From Nemertoderma westbladi (lineage: Eukaryota > Xenacoelomorpha > Nemertodermatida > Nemertodermatidae), in assembly GCA_032718475.1 (NCBI GenBank), contig JAUCBJ010004842.1:1-52601 (forward strand): a DNA stretch of 52,601 nt, written 5' to 3'. Below, in pieces: positions 1 to 10,280 of this stretch (position 1 is the stretch's first letter; each line of letters starts with the position of its first letter). The notes below the pieces were generated by a model, which worked only from the letters and a program-made list of their open reading frames with translations, was not told the DNA's origin and did not search any database. The position numbers and the translations under genes are program-made.

Positions 1-110
1 CATCGTATTGTTTACATATATACAGCTTATATACATTTTATTCACTTAGAATTTAATACCTAAAATAAACTAGTATATGATTTAAAATCAATTAATTTTT
101 TATTATTAAG

Positions 111-790
111 GTGATTTCTGCACAACTGAATATCCTTATGGGACCATTGTATCAACAAATGTAAATGGACTGAATGGTCAACAACTCATCCAGGATAGTA
201 ATGGGCCATCATGGTCATGGGTAGTTATTCAGCGGCGCATCAATGGAGATACAGACTTCCAACTAGTCTGGGAAGACTACAAGAATGGATTTGGAAACCT
301 CAGCACCAATTTTTGGTTAGGTCTCGATAGCATCCATAATCTCACCAAGGATGGAGTCACGTTTAGAGTAGAAGTTTGTGATGAAAATGGCGGATATATG
401 AAAGCAATATATTCCTACTTTCAAGTAGGTGGGAGTGAGACCGACTATGCGTTGACTGCTTCTGGATATAACGATACAGATGACCCGACTTACCATTATG
501 ATGCTCTAACACTTGTAAATGCAAATTATCCAAATCGCATCATGGATGGAACGAAATTCACAACGAAGGATAATGATAATGACGACTTTCCTCAGGGTAA
601 TTGCGCTATCCGTAATACTGGAGGAGGTTGGTGGTTTAGACAATGTGGTTATGCGTCATTGAATGGTGGATATGAATTTCCTGCTGATCACATTGGTCTG
701 CAATCAATTTATTGGCGGCCTTTCACAAATTCTGGACTTAAAACAGAAATGAAAATTCGAAAAGGTATGTCCAACATGCAAGTAGCTTAA
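111..790 (+). CDS. Terminal exon: fibrinogen-related domain (FReD), secreted lectin-like protein
   Basis: The frame opens after a TATTATTAAG acceptor and runs to TAA at 788-790. It opens in phase 1, so the first codon is shared with the previous exon outside the window. It spans one nearly complete fibrinogen C-terminal globe of about 226 residues. Hallmarks seen are WSWVVIQRRINGDTDF, a DYKNGFGNL block, FWLGLDSIHNLT, the calcium-site type run KDNDNDDF followed by NCA, and GGWWFRQC with LNGGY near the end. Cysteines flank the calcium loop as in ficolins, tenascins and angiopoietins. Proteins of this family are extracellular and bind glycans or matrix partners. The phase-1 start matches the phase-1 ends of the EGF exons at 44-50 kb, so an EGF-FReD gene is likely. 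The domain is certain; the ligand cannot be inferred. Confidence 0.93.
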
Positions 791-1110
791 CTTAAGCTTA
801 TTAACAGTCCTGCCTAACAAACTGACTAATTTACACAAATATAGTATTAGGCAGGGATCTGAATGTTCATTGTTAATATCAATGGGATTCAAGGCATACA
901 GTGATATCACAGCCATTCCCAGATTGTTTTCAAATTTTGAATATAATTTAAAGTAGAAAGACCAACATCTCGGCAATTTTAGCATCTTATTGAATTCTGT
1001 AAAGAACATTATGTTTCTTGGATATTATTGCACCTAATGGATCTGGTTTTGCATTTGAGTCATGAACCCCATTGAATGCATGTCTGTACATCTGATTGTT
1101 CCAATTTTCT

Positions 1111-1116
1111 AATAAA
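1111..1116 (+). promoter_or_regulatory. Candidate polyadenylation signal AATAAA
   Basis: A canonical AATAAA lies about 320 bases after the stop codon of the fibrinogen-domain exon. The stretch between is AT-rich and non-coding, as expected of a 3' UTR. No transcript evidence is available. Confidence 0.4.
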
Positions 1117-4106
1117 CTATGTTTATATGGTAGAGCAGTGTGCCAGTTGTGTGCCAGTGTGCATGTTTGGTTTCTAAAAACTAGTAGAGTGAGAAAACTG
1201 TCTCGACAGGTAATTTTTGAGAGCCTGAGATCTACTTTGCGGCTCTTGCTAGAGTAAAAAAATACATGGGAATCCAATTTTTGAGGTTATTTTTCAAGAA
1301 ATTTTACTCTCCAGTAAGAAAGCATCGGCCCATGATGATTGTCGTGGATTAGGATGAGATCAGTGACTGTTACAAGGACTTTGTGTAAAAGCTTTCGCGG
1401 ACATAACAAGTCATTTTACGCAATGCGCTAAACACTCTAAAAAGGGCTTAGAATTGTTCAGCTACGCATCTGTCAGGAATTACAGGACTGAGATGACGAA
1501 ATCTGCCAGCTGTTTCTTTGTGTGTGGAAATTTCTTTATTTGACATATTTCAGCCAATCAGTACAATCTCCCCGGCCCCGTTCATAGCGGCCTATGGAAA
1601 ATGGCGCATGCGCCACCTTTTTTCCGAGAATCCTAATTCATTCTCGATTCAGTCAGAAGTTCTAATGTTTCAGACTTTGCCCAGAACATCAGATGGCTAG
1701 AGTCATAAGAACGCAAATCTATTAACTTGTTTCACATCATAACACTGCACAAACTTACAACGCTTACTGACTCTTTTCACCGCACTGCTTTAATACTGTT
1801 TTTATATTGTTGTTAATTGCTGTTTAAATTAATGGATGTTATATTTGGAGAATACTGATAAATAATCGTAAACCCCTCAACTTTATTGATTACTGAGGTA
1901 AGCAGAAGGGTGTACCAGTAGCAATTGCGACTCAAATTATAGTGGTTTTTGTAGGAATTAAATGCTATTTCATAATCCCTGCGTATGTCAGTTGCAATCC
2001 TCCTTATATATGATCAAAATCAGTGACAGTCGGCAAATTAGTGTGAATTAGTGTGAAGTCGTGTGAAGGTTAATAAAGCATTCCTAAAGAATGCGCTGTT
2101 TGCGATATACTATAGCCTCCAGTTGTGATTAGTGTAAGTCATTACTCTGTTTGATGCTTAAAGCGCCACGTCCCAAAGGAACTGTGGATATTTCCCCGAA
2201 AGTAAATATAGTTGTCAGCGATTATATAGTAGCGATCAATCGAATGATACAAAGTAGCCTACACTGCAATAACTTTCTCTATACCCGAATCCAGTCTCCC
2301 ACACAGTGGGTCATATGTTGCGCATAGACTCGTTTCAACTGATGTTAATTAGCAAGGGCAATATTCGATTCAAGGAGACACTTAAATTAGCAGGTTAAAC
2401 TGTTAAAGGTGTAAAAGCGTGAACATTAATAGATTTTGTTTCTTTTATTGCTCAGTAGGCAATAAACCCAAACGTACTGGTCGGACGGTAAACTGTAGGC
2501 CTAGTTGACCCGAACCGGTACTTTACCCAGTATTACTTCGATTGTGATAATTAGATACCGGTAGGTCTTAATATTTAATCGGGGACTGCAGCCCTGGTTT
2601 TTTATTGAGATTTTACTTATTTCTGTTGGCTTATCTATCTGTAAGTGTAATATTGAGCAGAAAGCGTGTAAACCTGCTCAGATTGTAAAAGTAACTTGTA
2701 GGCTAGATTGTTGTCTGATTGTTGTTAGGTCTGAGGCGATTACAGTGTATGTAGGGTGCTTGTCCGATAAAGTGCTAGTTAGGAAGTGGAGGCATCCAGC
2801 GCTGCAAGCTAAATCCTCCGCGAAAGAATAAGTCGTACTATGTAGTCTAGAATGCTTACTAACTATTCATTTTGGAGACTGCATATACTGTGGTTTATTT
2901 AGGTTTGACAGTGGTCTGTCAGCATTTTGGTCTGTGTTTTATTCGAATAGTCTGTACGGGTAGCGTAATATTTTTTATTCAGAGTTTATGCAAGTAATTT
3001 ACAACATTCATGTCCCCAAGTTTATTCCTTACAGTAATTATGCTTGTTATGCATACTGTTATAGTTAAATTAACCCAGGTACTACTTCAGGACTGCTTGG
3101 CGTAGGACAGACTGGTGATTTAGTACTCTGGTCACTCCAGCAAAAACTGTGGTTCTTTTCGCTGTTCACGTATATTTAACTGCAAGTTATATGTTGTATA
3201 AGTGCTAGTACCCAATCTAGGGTTTAGAGTACAGTGCTTTCCCGAAAGTAAATTTAGTGCGTACGCAATATATTTTTGTTATAACGTGGTTAATAGCTCC
3301 GTTAGCTATAGGCTTCGATAATTAATCTCTAGGTATAGGACACTCCGGGTACGTAGTGCTTATAGTGTAGACTATAAGCCGTCAGACCGTGGCATTTCCT
3401 TATCTGGACAACACAACGTATTGAATACTACTGTATTGGTTTCAAAATTCCGTAATTCCCTGTCAGTCTGTAAGAACCAGAAATTCTAAATCCTTGTTGG
3501 TCTGGTTTGTAAAATAGTAAGTAATTTGTAGTGATAAGTAACTTAGTTAAGTAGAACTATCAGTATTTAGTGTCTAACAAGTAGCACTCCACTGAGAGCG
3601 TCCAACCTCTGTGTAGTGACTTCTTACTCAGAAATAATAACATTTATTTCAAATATTGACAAAACCCATTACGAGTATATATATATATATTTATAAATTA
3701 ACGCCATCAGATTTATAAATTAATAGGCCTGTTATACATCAATTAGGTCTTAATATCAGTTGAACCTATTGCTTAACATCAGTCCTAGAGTAAAGGGAAA
3801 TAATTCCTAAAATCAGATAAAATCAGTTATTGTTTAATTATTGACATTATCGGTGTTTATAGTAAGCTTATTATATATTTATACAACTTAGGCTAAACTT
3901 ATATACCGGTATTCTGTGACTGATCCTAGTCTGTAGTAATACTGTTATATATACTATAGGTGTATACCGGTATTCTAACACTCGATATATACCAAGTTAC
4001 ATTGAGTAACAATATTGGTAACTACGAGATTGACATTTGATACTGATTTGCCCTAGACTTACTTTAACTGTTATTATCGTGATAGGCATTCAACTGTAAA
4101 TAAATT
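1117..4106. other. Long AT-rich non-coding stretch
   Basis: No convincing coding frame is seen. It lies between the fibrinogen-gene 3' end and the gag start of BEL/Pao element A, so part is probably the leader or 5' LTR of that element. The 5' LTR could not be delimited, because no matching copy was found after the element's integrase. Short motifs recur (CCCGAAAGTAAAT near 2196 and 3240; TACCGGTATTC near 3905 and 3965), and a TA dinucleotide run lies near 3676-3692. Confidence 0.35.
1602..1615. promoter_or_regulatory. Perfect 14-bp palindrome with NRF-1-like and YY1-like core
   Basis: TGGCGCATGCGCCA reads the same on both strands and contains GCGCATGCGC, the core of the NRF-1 site. It is preceded by GGAAAATGGCGC, which resembles a YY1 site. 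The surrounding 50 bases are more GC-rich than the neighbourhood. A promoter here is an inference; no downstream host exon was found. Confidence 0.25.
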
Positions 4107-4602
4107 ATGTCTGACCCAAAACAAACAATGTCAGATAGTCTCTTAGAACAGACAATCTGTGACCCAGATCAAAGTATAGAGAGGCCCCGACCAAGGTCTA
4201 AGTCCCCTCCTACTAAGAAGGGCCATCCCTACAGTAGTTGTGTCGGACCCTAGGTTAGTGAAGCACCATAGGTCTATTATAGGCACTAGGGCTCAAGTTA
4301 AGCGAGACAAAACGACAGCTGTAAAACAGCAACAGCACCCGGACCGAGAGGTTATTTCTCAACTACGCAGTAATTTTAGTTCCGACACCGAAGAGTTAAC
4401 GCCCGAGATCGGATCAAAGATGGAAGAAGTGATTTACCCTGACCCACTATTGATTCTTCCTGGGGCAGTGCTCACTCGAGTTCTCCTAGCAGTACAAGAA
4501 CATCAAGCAGACTGGATGATGAGACATAAGCGATCAACCAGGGATAGTTACGCCGGATACCCGCTGGAAGAATTAACGTCTATGGTGGTGACTCAATGGA
4601 AC
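4107..4602 (+). pseudogene. Element A (BEL/Pao) gag, N-terminal part, interrupted
   Basis: The likely start is ATG 4107 (MSDPKQ...). The frame hits a stop near 4236, while the frame one base over is open from about 4240, so one base has been gained or lost near 4235. The protein is charged and has no recognised catalytic motif, as expected of the gag N-terminus of a BEL/Pao LTR retrotransposon. The open frame runs straight to 4602, where element B is inserted. The same frame resumes at 20133 on the far side of B once the target duplication GGAAC is counted once. That continuity is the main reason for assigning this segment to gag of the element whose protease, reverse-transcriptase remnant and integrase follow at 20-26 kb. 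Confidence 0.7.
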
Positions 4603-5662
4603 TGTTGCTGTTATTCCCGACACCATGGGGAAAACGCCGATGCTGGTGGCGGAATTTTCAGACCACTGGATTCCGGCCAGTCACCGGATATTGGAAGTGG
4701 AGAAGGAGTCTTTATCTGAGATGCAAGATTGCATTTGGAAAAAAGTCGCATTGGTTGGATATAATCTTTTAATGTAACTTTTGAACCTTGATCAATACTG
4801 AACCTTGATTGTGAATAATTTGGGCTTCCCCACACCAATATACCAAATATTCACAATAATACACGAACATATAAATTCCTACAGTACATTATTTAATTAC
4901 CCACTGTTCGCTTTTAGATTTTAACCTAACTAATGATCCCCATTTTCCCTCGGTCCTAGTCCCGGTACCGTAGTGTCAGTCGACCCTGTTGCGTGTCCGT
5001 CCTACCCTTCCCGAACCCCGAAGGGATCGGTCATCAGGAAAGCGGTATGGCTTGGCTAAGGGTCGGTCAGGTCGGTAGACCCTGTTGCGTGTCCGTCCCA
5101 CCCTTCCCGAACCCCGAAGGGATCGGTCATCAGGAAAGCGGTACAGCTTGGCTAGGGGTCTGTTGGTTCATCGCAGGGTCCCAACCACCTAAGCTTTCCG
5201 AATCCCTTTCAGGCTCGTAGTCGCTTCGGTAGCCGAGAAGCTGCTCCGAATAGTCGGTAGGCCAGTAGAGTCCGGTCCTTTGTCTTTCAACCCTGTTGCG
5301 TGTCCGTCCCACCCTTCCCGAACCCCAAAGGGATCGGTCATCAGGAAAGCGGTACGGTTTGGCTAGGGGTCTGTCGGTTCATTGCAGGGTCCCAACCACC
5401 TAAGCTTTTCGAATCCTTTTCAGGCTCGTAGTCGCTTCGGTAGCCGAGAAGCTGCTCCGAATAGTCGGCAGGCCAGTAGAGTCCAGTCCTTTGTCTTTCA
5501 ACCCTGTTGCGTGTCCGTCCCACCCTTCCCGAACCCCGAAGGGATCGGTCATCAGGAAAGCGGTACGGTTTGGCTAGGGGTCTGTCGGTTCATCGCAGGG
5601 TCCCAACCACCTAAGCTTTCCGAATCCTTTTCAGGCTCGTAGTCGCTTTGGTAGCCGAGAAG
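4603..5662 (-). repeat. Element B, 3' LTR remnant
   Basis: This block matches 18511-19474 base for base over most of its length, starting at TGTTGC. It includes the same tandem-repeat layout: CCCTGTTG starts at 4984, 5080, 5291 and 5502. The match ends at about 5662, where an RTE fragment takes over. The rest of the LTR (matching 19475-20127) is not found before the integrase end at 7331, so this LTR was truncated or replaced after insertion. Confidence 0.82.
4984..5662. repeat. LTR tandem repeat, spacing 96 + 211 + 211 bp
   Basis: Units start with CCCTGTTGCGTGTCCGTCC at 4984, 5080, 5291 and 5502. The short unit has only the first part. The long units add the TTCCGAATCC..TTTCAGGCTCGTAG and CGGTAGCCGAGAAGCTG blocks. 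The last unit is cut at 5662. The identical spacing occurs in the other LTR at 18898, 18994, 19205 and 19416. Confidence 0.9.
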
Positions 5663-5664
5663 CT

Positions 5665-5866
5665 GTTCACTGCAATGGCATGGTGGTTATGCACTGGCTG
5701 GTCATTACGGCGAAAGCAATGTTCTGCAAAGCGGAGGCGGTTCCGTTCAAGTGTCAAGTTAGTGAAGATTAATGGAACACCCCCAATGCTGTATAGAGTT
5801 TGGTTGGAGATGTGTTCATTGTACTTGACAGAATGAACTCTGCGCAGCATTTTTGTGAAAGTGCCT
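5665..5866 (-). mobile_element. RTE-clade LINE fragment, truncated at both ends
   Basis: On the minus strand it encodes a piece matching the C-terminal part of the RTE protein at 32510-35407 (MLRRVHSVKYN, NQTLYSIGG, LRFAEHCFRR and QPVHN are shared with small changes). A few bases are missing at its downstream end relative to the intact copy. It starts exactly where the element B LTR similarity stops, so its arrival or a later rearrangement may have removed the rest of that LTR. Confidence 0.8.
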
Positions 5867-5912
5867 GTGAAAGTGTGAAATAAAAACTACAATGTAATTA
5901 TAGCTTTCTTAA

Positions 5913-6300
5913 ATGGGCAATGTTGTTGGGGGACAACAATCTTTAAAACACTACTCACTTGGTTAAAATCTATTAACAATCTATTGGAGCATTCGAAAAT
6001 CATCTTAGACATATTTTCCTATCTTCTCAATTTTTTTGGAACGGAAAAATTAAAGGGAATTGTCTTTTTTAATAATATGAATGCACATGTTTTTTCAATT
6101 ACCGCTTATTGAAGCATAGGCTAACAATATGTAAGCCAATGTTCAAATTTCCCTCTGGGAAGCAAAGGAAACTGATCCTCAGGTACAAGAAACATGTTGA
6201 CAACCCATATCAACCAATCGGATTTCACATATTACCATTCTGAGATTAGGAGAGCCAATAATAGGAATGTTGTTCCGGAACAACACTGAGCAGCAAAGGG
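5913..6300. mobile_element. TTAA-flanked 388-bp MITE candidate (piggyBac-like)
   Basis: The segment is bounded by TTAA at 5909-5912 and 6301-6304. Near each end lies a related short palindrome: TTGTTGGGGGACAACAA on the left and the perfect TGTTGTTCCGGAACAACA (6268-6285) on the right. Its right end read inward is TTAACCCTTTGCTGCTC, typical of piggyBac-family ends as I recall them. It has no coding capacity. Confidence 0.5.
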
Positions 6301-6351
6301 TTAAATTCTTTTCCGCTCTACATTTTATACCTTTTTTTTGTCTTTTTTCAT

Positions 6352-6462
6352 TTCTCATTTCATCATTTATTTCACATTTCATCATTTATTTCCACATTTT
6401 CATCATTTATTTCCACATTTCATCATTTATTTCCACATTTCATCATTTAATACACCATTTCA
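6352..6462. repeat. Minisatellite, about 20-bp unit, about 5 copies
   Basis: The unit is close to CATTTCATCATTTATTTCCA with small length changes between copies. It lies in the debris between element B's truncated LTR and its integrase. Confidence 0.85.
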
Positions 6463-6639
6463 TTGGGGTTATAGCCCCCCGGCTATCATCCTTTGTCATA
6501 AGCGCAGCACCAGGGTGCACATCATTACATTTTCATCATCATACGCGTCATCATTCAGTTTATAGTAGGGTTGTCTGTTTCTTTTCATCATTTCCAAACT
6601 ACATTCAACCATCTTCTTTGGGAAATTTTCGTTGTGGAG

Positions 6640-7060
6640 GGGGTGTTACGCGGCAATCTGGGATCTACAGCTGGGCTAGTTACACCGCCTACGCCCCAAA
6701 CTGCACACATAACGGACAATGAAGACGCTGGGAGTGAAGTCACGTGGAATGCACCAGGGACCCACCAGAATAACACTCCCAACAACATAAAGCTCAGCCG
6801 ACGAAGTCATGTGGGATGGGGTTATGCAACATTCTGGGATCTACAGCTGGACTAGTTACACCGCCTACGTCCCAAAATCCACGCAACGGTCCCACCAGAA
6901 TAACGTGACTGAGAAACATAAAACCTCTATCGACGAAGTCATGTGGAATGCACCATGGACCCACCAGAATAACGGGATAGAGGGGGTGTTGCGCGGCAAT
7001 CCGGGATCTACAGCTGGACTCGTTACACCGCCTATGCCCCAAACTGCACACGCAACGGAC
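6640..7060. repeat. Tandem repeat, about 166-178-bp unit, 2.5 copies
   Basis: The phrase GGGATCTACAGCTGG occurs near 6660, 6837 and 7003. It is followed each time by CTAGTTACACCGCCTA or a close variant, and CCCACCAGAATAAC recurs at about 6765, 6893 and 6960. The block lies between the MITE and the end of element B pol. No protein family is recognised in any frame. Confidence 0.75.
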
Positions 7061-7330
7061 AACACAATACAACACAATGGATACAATGAATTCCACTTCA
7101 AATCTTTACCATTTCCAATAATCCAATGTAGTTGGTCCTGATGACCAAAATCAGAGTGAGCAATACATAAACTATCCTGCGTCAGTCGAAACATCTGCAG
7201 GGTGACGCTGGACTCCACATAACACACGAGGAAACACAAATACCATTGCCTGGTTATAGTTGGTTTAAGGGGGGTCCATTATTCATTGTCGGTAAATCAC
7301 GTTTAAAGAGTTTGTCAACAGGATGAGAAG

Positions 7331-9190
7331 AGTTTAAATGGGTTTATTATTGTCACCAATGTCCGCAGCAGGATCCGGAGTAGGGAACTTATCACCTCTT
7401 GTGGAGTCACCACTGTCATTGCCTTCGAGAAGGCACAGCCTCTGGATAGGGCGTTGGTAGTGGCCCTTCACCGTCCATATCGTCACTGTCCTCGCAAGTC
7501 CATCCTTGCTTGGTGTTATTTCCATGACTCGCGCCACAGGCCAGTGAACGCGGTCTTTAAGGTCTTTCTTTACAAGTACCATGTCGCCAACTGCGACGTT
7601 CCGGTATGTATTATTCCACTTCCTTCTGGTCCGGACGGTTATGAGGTACTCCTGGGCCCAGATTCTCCACCAATGCGCTGCCAGCGCTTGGGTCTTTTTC
7701 CAGTTGGTGTGTCTCGCAATATCATTGGGATCTGGGAACATTACCTCCGGAAGAATATTGGTCTTGGGTCTTCCGAGTAGATGGTTGGGTGTAAGAGGCT
7801 CTAGATCTGTAGGGTCATCGTGGATGGGTACGATTGGCCAGTTGTTTAGGGTGGCCGTTATCTCGCTGAATATAGTGCGAAGGGTGTCGTGTGTGACCCG
7901 GGTATCCCCTAACGCGACATGCATGGATCGTTTCACCAAGTCGATGAGTTTCTCCCATACCCCGCTCGTATGGGGTGCTAAGGGCATCTGGAAGTGCCAT
8001 TGTATGTGGTGTTCCTTCCAGACTTGGGATGCAGTTTCGTCGGTGAACCATCCCTCAATAGCCTCTCTGAGTTCCCTTTATCCTCCCACAAAGTTCGTTC
8101 CATTGTCTGAGTACATATGCCGGCATGACCCGTTGTTCACCACAAACCAACGCAGAGCATTGATAAAGACGTGCTGCGTGAGGTTTATTACGAGGTCTAG
8201 GTAAATCGCCCATGACCTAAGGCATGTGAAGATGGCTCCCCAGCATTTGATGTTGGATTGTCGCTCGATAACTGTAAACGGTCCGAAACAATCTACGCCG
8301 GTTATGTAGAACGGCGGTGAATCGGATTGTAGTCGTGTGGCTGGTAGATCGGCCATTCTTTGGGTGAGCGGTGGCGCTAGGTATCGCCTGCAAGGAAAAC
8401 ATCGTTTCAAGACTTTCCGGATCAGTGGCTGGATGTGGGTATTCCAATATCGTTGCCAGATGTTGGCCATAATCCAGTTCTGGCCCGCGTGATGGTTTTC
8501 TTCGTGACACTGCTGGATTAATAGCTTAGCTAGTGTTGACGTTCCTGGCAGAAGTGCCGGGCATTTGACTTCATATTCAACCGGGGCGTTCGCCATCCAG
8601 GTATTTAGTCGGATCAGTCCATCTTCCCCCATTATGGGTCTCAACTGGTAAACTGGGCTGTCAGGTTTCAAAGTCTTGCCCGCGTTGAGCTGTTCCCATT
8701 CATCGGGGAAACTTTCTTTCTGGACGTATCTCACGATACATGTCTCCGCAATAATGAGTTCTTGTATACTTCGTCGAACTATCGGTTTGTTATCCTTCCA
8801 CCGCAGGAAGTTACGAAGGGTCATGATGTGGTGGATAAGACGTCTCATCGAGGAGGTTCGCTCTATCAATAGTTGTAGGGACGCGGCTGGTTGCGCAGTG
8901 GTCGCAACATTATAGTGCCTGCCCGAGTCCCTTGCAGGCTCAGTCAGGCAACTATAGATTTCCACTGTGGCGCTTCCATGGACTTTGCGAATCTCCTTGT
9001 CGTCTTCCGAATATTTCCCGCTATCTAGTTCGGGATCGAATCGGGTGCTCCAGGTTAGTTGTGGTTGCTTTAAGAACCCCGGGCCTGTGAGCCAAAGTTT
9101 ACTCTTACCGAGCTGTCGTGGGGTGGCGCCTCTGCTCGATAAGTCCGCTGGGTTTTCTTTTCCGTTTACGTGGTGCCACTGTTCTCGGTT
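7331..9190 (-). pseudogene. Element B pol: RNase H tail and integrase
   Basis: Read on the minus strand it begins with the end of the RNase H region (WHHVNGKENPADLSSRG, a BEL/Pao hallmark). Next come the HHxxCC-type zinc-binding region (CHEENHHAG ... CFPCRR) and the integrase core. The catalytic residues are visible: D in GVDCFGPF, D in YSDNGTNF, and E in SGVWEKLID. The C-terminal part shows GDMVLVKKDL...WPVARV, typical of these integrases. A TAA stop near 8078-8080 falls just after NGTNFVGG and splits the frame. The true stop is at 7334-7336. Before truncation the enzyme would have joined retrotransposon cDNA to chromosomal DNA in the nucleus. It is fused upstream to the rest of pol, but a LINE separates the two halves. 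Confidence 0.88.
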
Positions 9191-9415
9191 GGTATATATA
9201 TATATATAAGTTTATTGACATAATATCTAAATACTAAACGCACAAAAATATTTACATAATTTCACCAAATAAATCGAGTACATATTAATAAAATGCGGCA
9301 AAGATATTAGTCCAAGAAAAATATTAATTAATTTTTAATTAATTTTGACCTAAAACGAGTTAATTACTTCATTTATTATTTTACAGATTGTGGAGCTATC
9401 GTACAAATCCATTAA

Positions 9416-10046
9416 TTATTTTAAATTATTAATTGTTATTATATTGTATTTAGTTCTTATTTCCTTGGTAAAAGGACAATCAAAAATGGCGTGGTGTTCT
9501 GACTGCACTGATACTGAGTCACAACTGCAAACTCTGTCACATCTGGGAGTTCTAGACCACCTACCCATTTCTATGCGTAGACGATGTGAACTCAGTCTAA
9601 AACGACTAAAGTCAACCCTTTTTGAATCTGGAATAAAAATCTTTTCTGAATATACTTTATGGCATTCTAGAGTAGGATTTATTTCCGTATAGATTTTAAA
9701 TTTACTTTGATTTATCGCTTTATTCATAAGTTTATTTAAGTTTATCTGTCTTTAAAATATTAGATTCGTTCTTCAAAAGCTTGCTTATATATCTGTATCC
9801 GGGAGAGTTTGATTTCTTACAGATCTCATAAGCCTTATATACGGGATCTTCAGGATTCCAGTTTTTCATTAATCGAATTAAAGATTTCTGTGTAAATGAA
9901 TAAATCATAGAGTCTACTTCTGGCATACCTAATTCAACCAAACATAACTTATTGGGCGTTGTAATTCTTACATTAAGTAGTAATTTTACTAATCTGATAT
10001 AAAGTGACCTAATCTCATTACTACCTACTTCAGACAGTTTCAATTT
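9416..10046 (-). pseudogene. LINE ORF2, C-terminal part
   Basis: Two minus-strand frames (10055-9732 and 9727-9416) give the region downstream of the reverse transcriptase. The upstream part includes TPNKLCLVELGMPEVDSMI. The downstream part ends with CSC-x8-HH-x4-C, a cysteine/histidine arrangement common at the C-terminus of CR1-like and related ORF2 proteins. The frame changes between them near 9730. Confidence 0.7.
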
Positions 10047-10268
10047 CAATTTCAATTTATTTCACTATCATCGTAAAAAATACAACATATCTGTTTATTA
10101 TATAGACCCCATCACCGCACTATTTTACATAAATCTAACAAAGTTTTGATGGTGATGAATTGGTTTAATGTATAGTAAGATAAAGATGATAGCCTGGTTG
10201 GATGCAAATAGCATGTTGCTAGTGAACGCAGCCAACCAGTGAAATATGAATGATGTAGGTATGGTATG
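10046..10268 (-). mobile_element. Short retroposed insert (SINE or truncated LINE 3' end) within the LINE
   Basis: On the minus strand the segment ends with AAATAAATTGAAATTGAAA, a repeated-hexamer tail typical of CR1-type 3' ends. It interrupts LINE ORF2 between the SCDTWL motif and the SEVGSNEIR part. The body has no coding potential. An internal GGTTGG...CCAACC inverted pair is seen near 10192-10234. The left boundary is firm to a few bases; the right is approximate. Confidence 0.5.
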
Positions 10269-10280
10269 CTATTGTATTTC

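Noticed and set aside
1518-1700. 60-codon frame over the GC-rich palindrome
   Set aside because: Short, no family resemblance, no splice context; the DNA palindrome is the only notable feature.
4017-4045. TGGTAACTACGAGATTGAC as a tRNA primer-binding site for element A
   Set aside because: The complement does not have the spacing of a tRNA T-loop to CCA end, and no LTR end could be confirmed before it.
4993-5642. Repeated small frames on both strands of the LTR arrays
   Set aside because: The unit length of 211 is not a multiple of three and each frame ends within a unit. These are by-products of the repeat, apart from the short motif shared with gag.
6267-6722. 151-codon frame with repeated Phe/Ile/His
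   Set aside because: It is a reading of the CATTTCATCATTTATTTCCA minisatellite, running from a MITE end into another repeat.
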